From: a bacterium
GTDB taxonomy: Bacteria > Latescibacterota > UBA2968
NCBI GenBank assembly: GCA_027296045.1
Contig: JAPUJS010000152.1
Location: 1-6,136, forward strand
Direction: 5' to 3'
Length of the DNA stretch: 6,136 nt
Every line of letters begins with the position of its first letter. Positions within the stretch are counted from its first letter, which is position 1. A program made the position numbers and the translations under genes. This document shows, in pieces, positions 5,140-6,136 of the stretch. The notes below the pieces were generated by a model. The model did not search any database. It worked only from the letters and a program-made list of their open reading frames with translations, and was not told the DNA's origin.

Positions 5140-6136
5140 ATGGCGTCAAAGATCGAGTTTAATATGTGGCCATGGTTTCTCATCCCCCTTGTTCTGATTG
5201 CTTTTGCGCTGCCTGTGGGATATTTTCTGTCCAGGCGGCGGGGAAAACAAAAAATGAAGGCCCCCCGGGAATGGGACTCCCAACGGGCGCTGCGGCGGAT
5301 GATCGAATCCAACGAGGGGATTCGGGCGCTTTATAACAGGCTTGGATATGCGCCCCGGCTGGAGTGGGAACTGGAAGGACTTGTCCGCGATCTGAAGGCG
5401 CTTATCCGGACGGAGATCCCGGATTTTGAAGTCTTCCATTCGGCATTGCGTACCATCCAAGATGAACTTGGGAAAGAAGACCGGGATGCGGCCGATCCCC
5501 TGTCGCTGGCATGGGTTCAGAAAAAGGATGACGCATTTCTGAATGCGGTGCTTGCGGCGGAGGACGATCCAGATCGTGTGCTCGAATTGCTGGACCGGAA
5601 TCCGGTCCATGAGCCCCTGGCCTTTGTGGAGCAACTGCCGTTTTACAGAGACGGGAAACTGACCTGGCGAACGCCGGTAGGGCTTTCGGCGATTCGAAAG
5701 CGACCTGAAAATCCGACCCAATTCGCACAGATTCTATATGAGATTGAAAGCCGGGTCCGAACGTCTCAGATCCCAAGAAATCCTGGGGCCGGCCAGGCGA
5801 TTCTGGAAGAGATTGCAGGTTTGAGGCGGGATCTCCGGAAAAAAGACGCCTATTTCCCGACTGCGCTGAAGTTACTCGAAAAGACGATTCTGGAATGGTT
5901 GCACAATGCACATCTTGAGACGAATCGGTCGCAACGGGAGCGGCTGGACCGATTGTTATTGGAATTGCTTAGCATTCGGTACGAATATGGTCTGGATGCC
6001 GAGCCGAGGCCGAGGTTGGATCGCGTTCGGACCGATGCATTTAAAAGGGCCGTTCGGACGCAGGCGATGGACTACCTCAACGCGCCGTGGATGCACATAC
6101 AGGGGCTTACAGACACATTTCTTGTCCTTTTGATCG
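5140..6136 (+). CDS. Unrecognised protein with one N-terminal transmembrane segment; 3' end outside window
   Basis: From ATG 5140 there are 332 codons without a stop, running off the right edge. A second in-frame ATG at 5164 (residue 9) is an equal candidate; neither has a strong ribosome binding site (aaaga at 5148-5152 would serve the second). The N-terminus has a hydrophobic segment at about 10-30 (WPWFLIPLVLIAFALPVGYF) followed by SRRRGKQKMK, so by the positive-inside rule the bulk is predicted cytoplasmic, opposite to the preceding SPOR protein. The rest is soluble-looking, mainly helical and rich in Arg, Leu and Glu (for example RALYNRLGYAPRLEWELEGL at 62-81 and RQRERL-like helical stretches near 265-275). 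I see no catalytic motif and do not recognise a family. The same strand, 24-base gap and matching codon style support a real gene co-transcribed with the T6SS genes. A T6SS accessory role is only a guess. Confidence 0.82.
   Translation, partial: MASKIEFNMWPWFLIPLVLIAFALPVGYFLSRRRGKQKMKAPREWDSQRALRRMIESNEGIRALYNRLGYAPRLEWELEGLVRDLKALIRTEIPDFEVFHSALRTIQDELGKEDRDAADPLSLAWVQKKDDAFLNAVLAAEDDPDRVLELLDRNPVHEPLAFVEQLPFYRDGKLTWRTPVGLSAIRKRPENPTQFAQILYEIESRVRTSQIPRNPGAGQAILEEIAGLRRDLRKKDAYFPTALKLLEKTILEWLHNAHLETNRSQRERLDRLLLELLSIRYEYGLDAEPRPRLDRVRTDAFKRAVRTQAMDYLNAPWMHIQGLTDTFLVLLI

Noticed and set aside
5146..5721. Minus-strand open frame of 191 codons opposite the last gene
   Set aside because: The plus-strand frame from 5140 is open to the edge, has a membrane segment and follows the operon; the antisense frame has no such support.
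5906..6133. Plus-strand open frame of 75 codons near the right edge
   Set aside because: Lies in another frame inside the longer gene from 5140 and has Trp/Arg-rich, non-protein-like composition.

Overview
The window is a single run of five co-directional (+) genes with short gaps (52, 13, 47 and 24 bases) and no promoter or terminator I could defend inside it. It reads as the effector-delivery ('tip') part of a type VI secretion system (T6SS) operon in a Gram-negative bacterium. GC looks to be in the mid-50s percent, and the VgrG core is of the kind common in Desulfobacterota and other environmental proteobacteria. That taxonomic guess is weak because no housekeeping gene is present.

Layout: (1) 1-2972, vgrG, a spike protein with an unusual N-terminal extension of more than 215 residues made of ~36-residue helical repeats, an Asp/Ala/Gly-rich linker, then a complete VgrG core and an 8-residue-periodic needle. 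The 5' end lies outside the window. (2) 3025-4203, a protein of about 13 MORN_2/YwqK-type repeats with an acidic head and a basic amphipathic tail. (3) 4217-4519, a stand-alone PAAR protein that would cap the VgrG needle. (4) 4567-5115, a membrane-anchored protein with a C-terminal SPOR (peptidoglycan-binding) domain. (5) 5140-6136, the start of an unrecognised protein with one N-terminal membrane segment, still open at the right edge.

How they may work together: VgrG trimer plus PAAR form the puncturing tip loaded on Hcp. Neither carries a C-terminal toxin, so any cargo is either the VgrG N-terminal extension or something encoded elsewhere. The MORN-repeat protein, placed between spike and cap, is a plausible adaptor, chaperone or immunity factor. 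The SPOR protein would face the periplasm and bind glycan strands, while the last protein is predicted to be mostly cytoplasmic. Roles beyond VgrG, PAAR and SPOR binding are inference from gene order.

The most interesting points are the Lys/Arg-depleted repeat extension fused ahead of VgrG, the MORN protein between spike and cap, and the SPOR/unknown membrane pair. There is no gene-free stretch longer than 52 bases.
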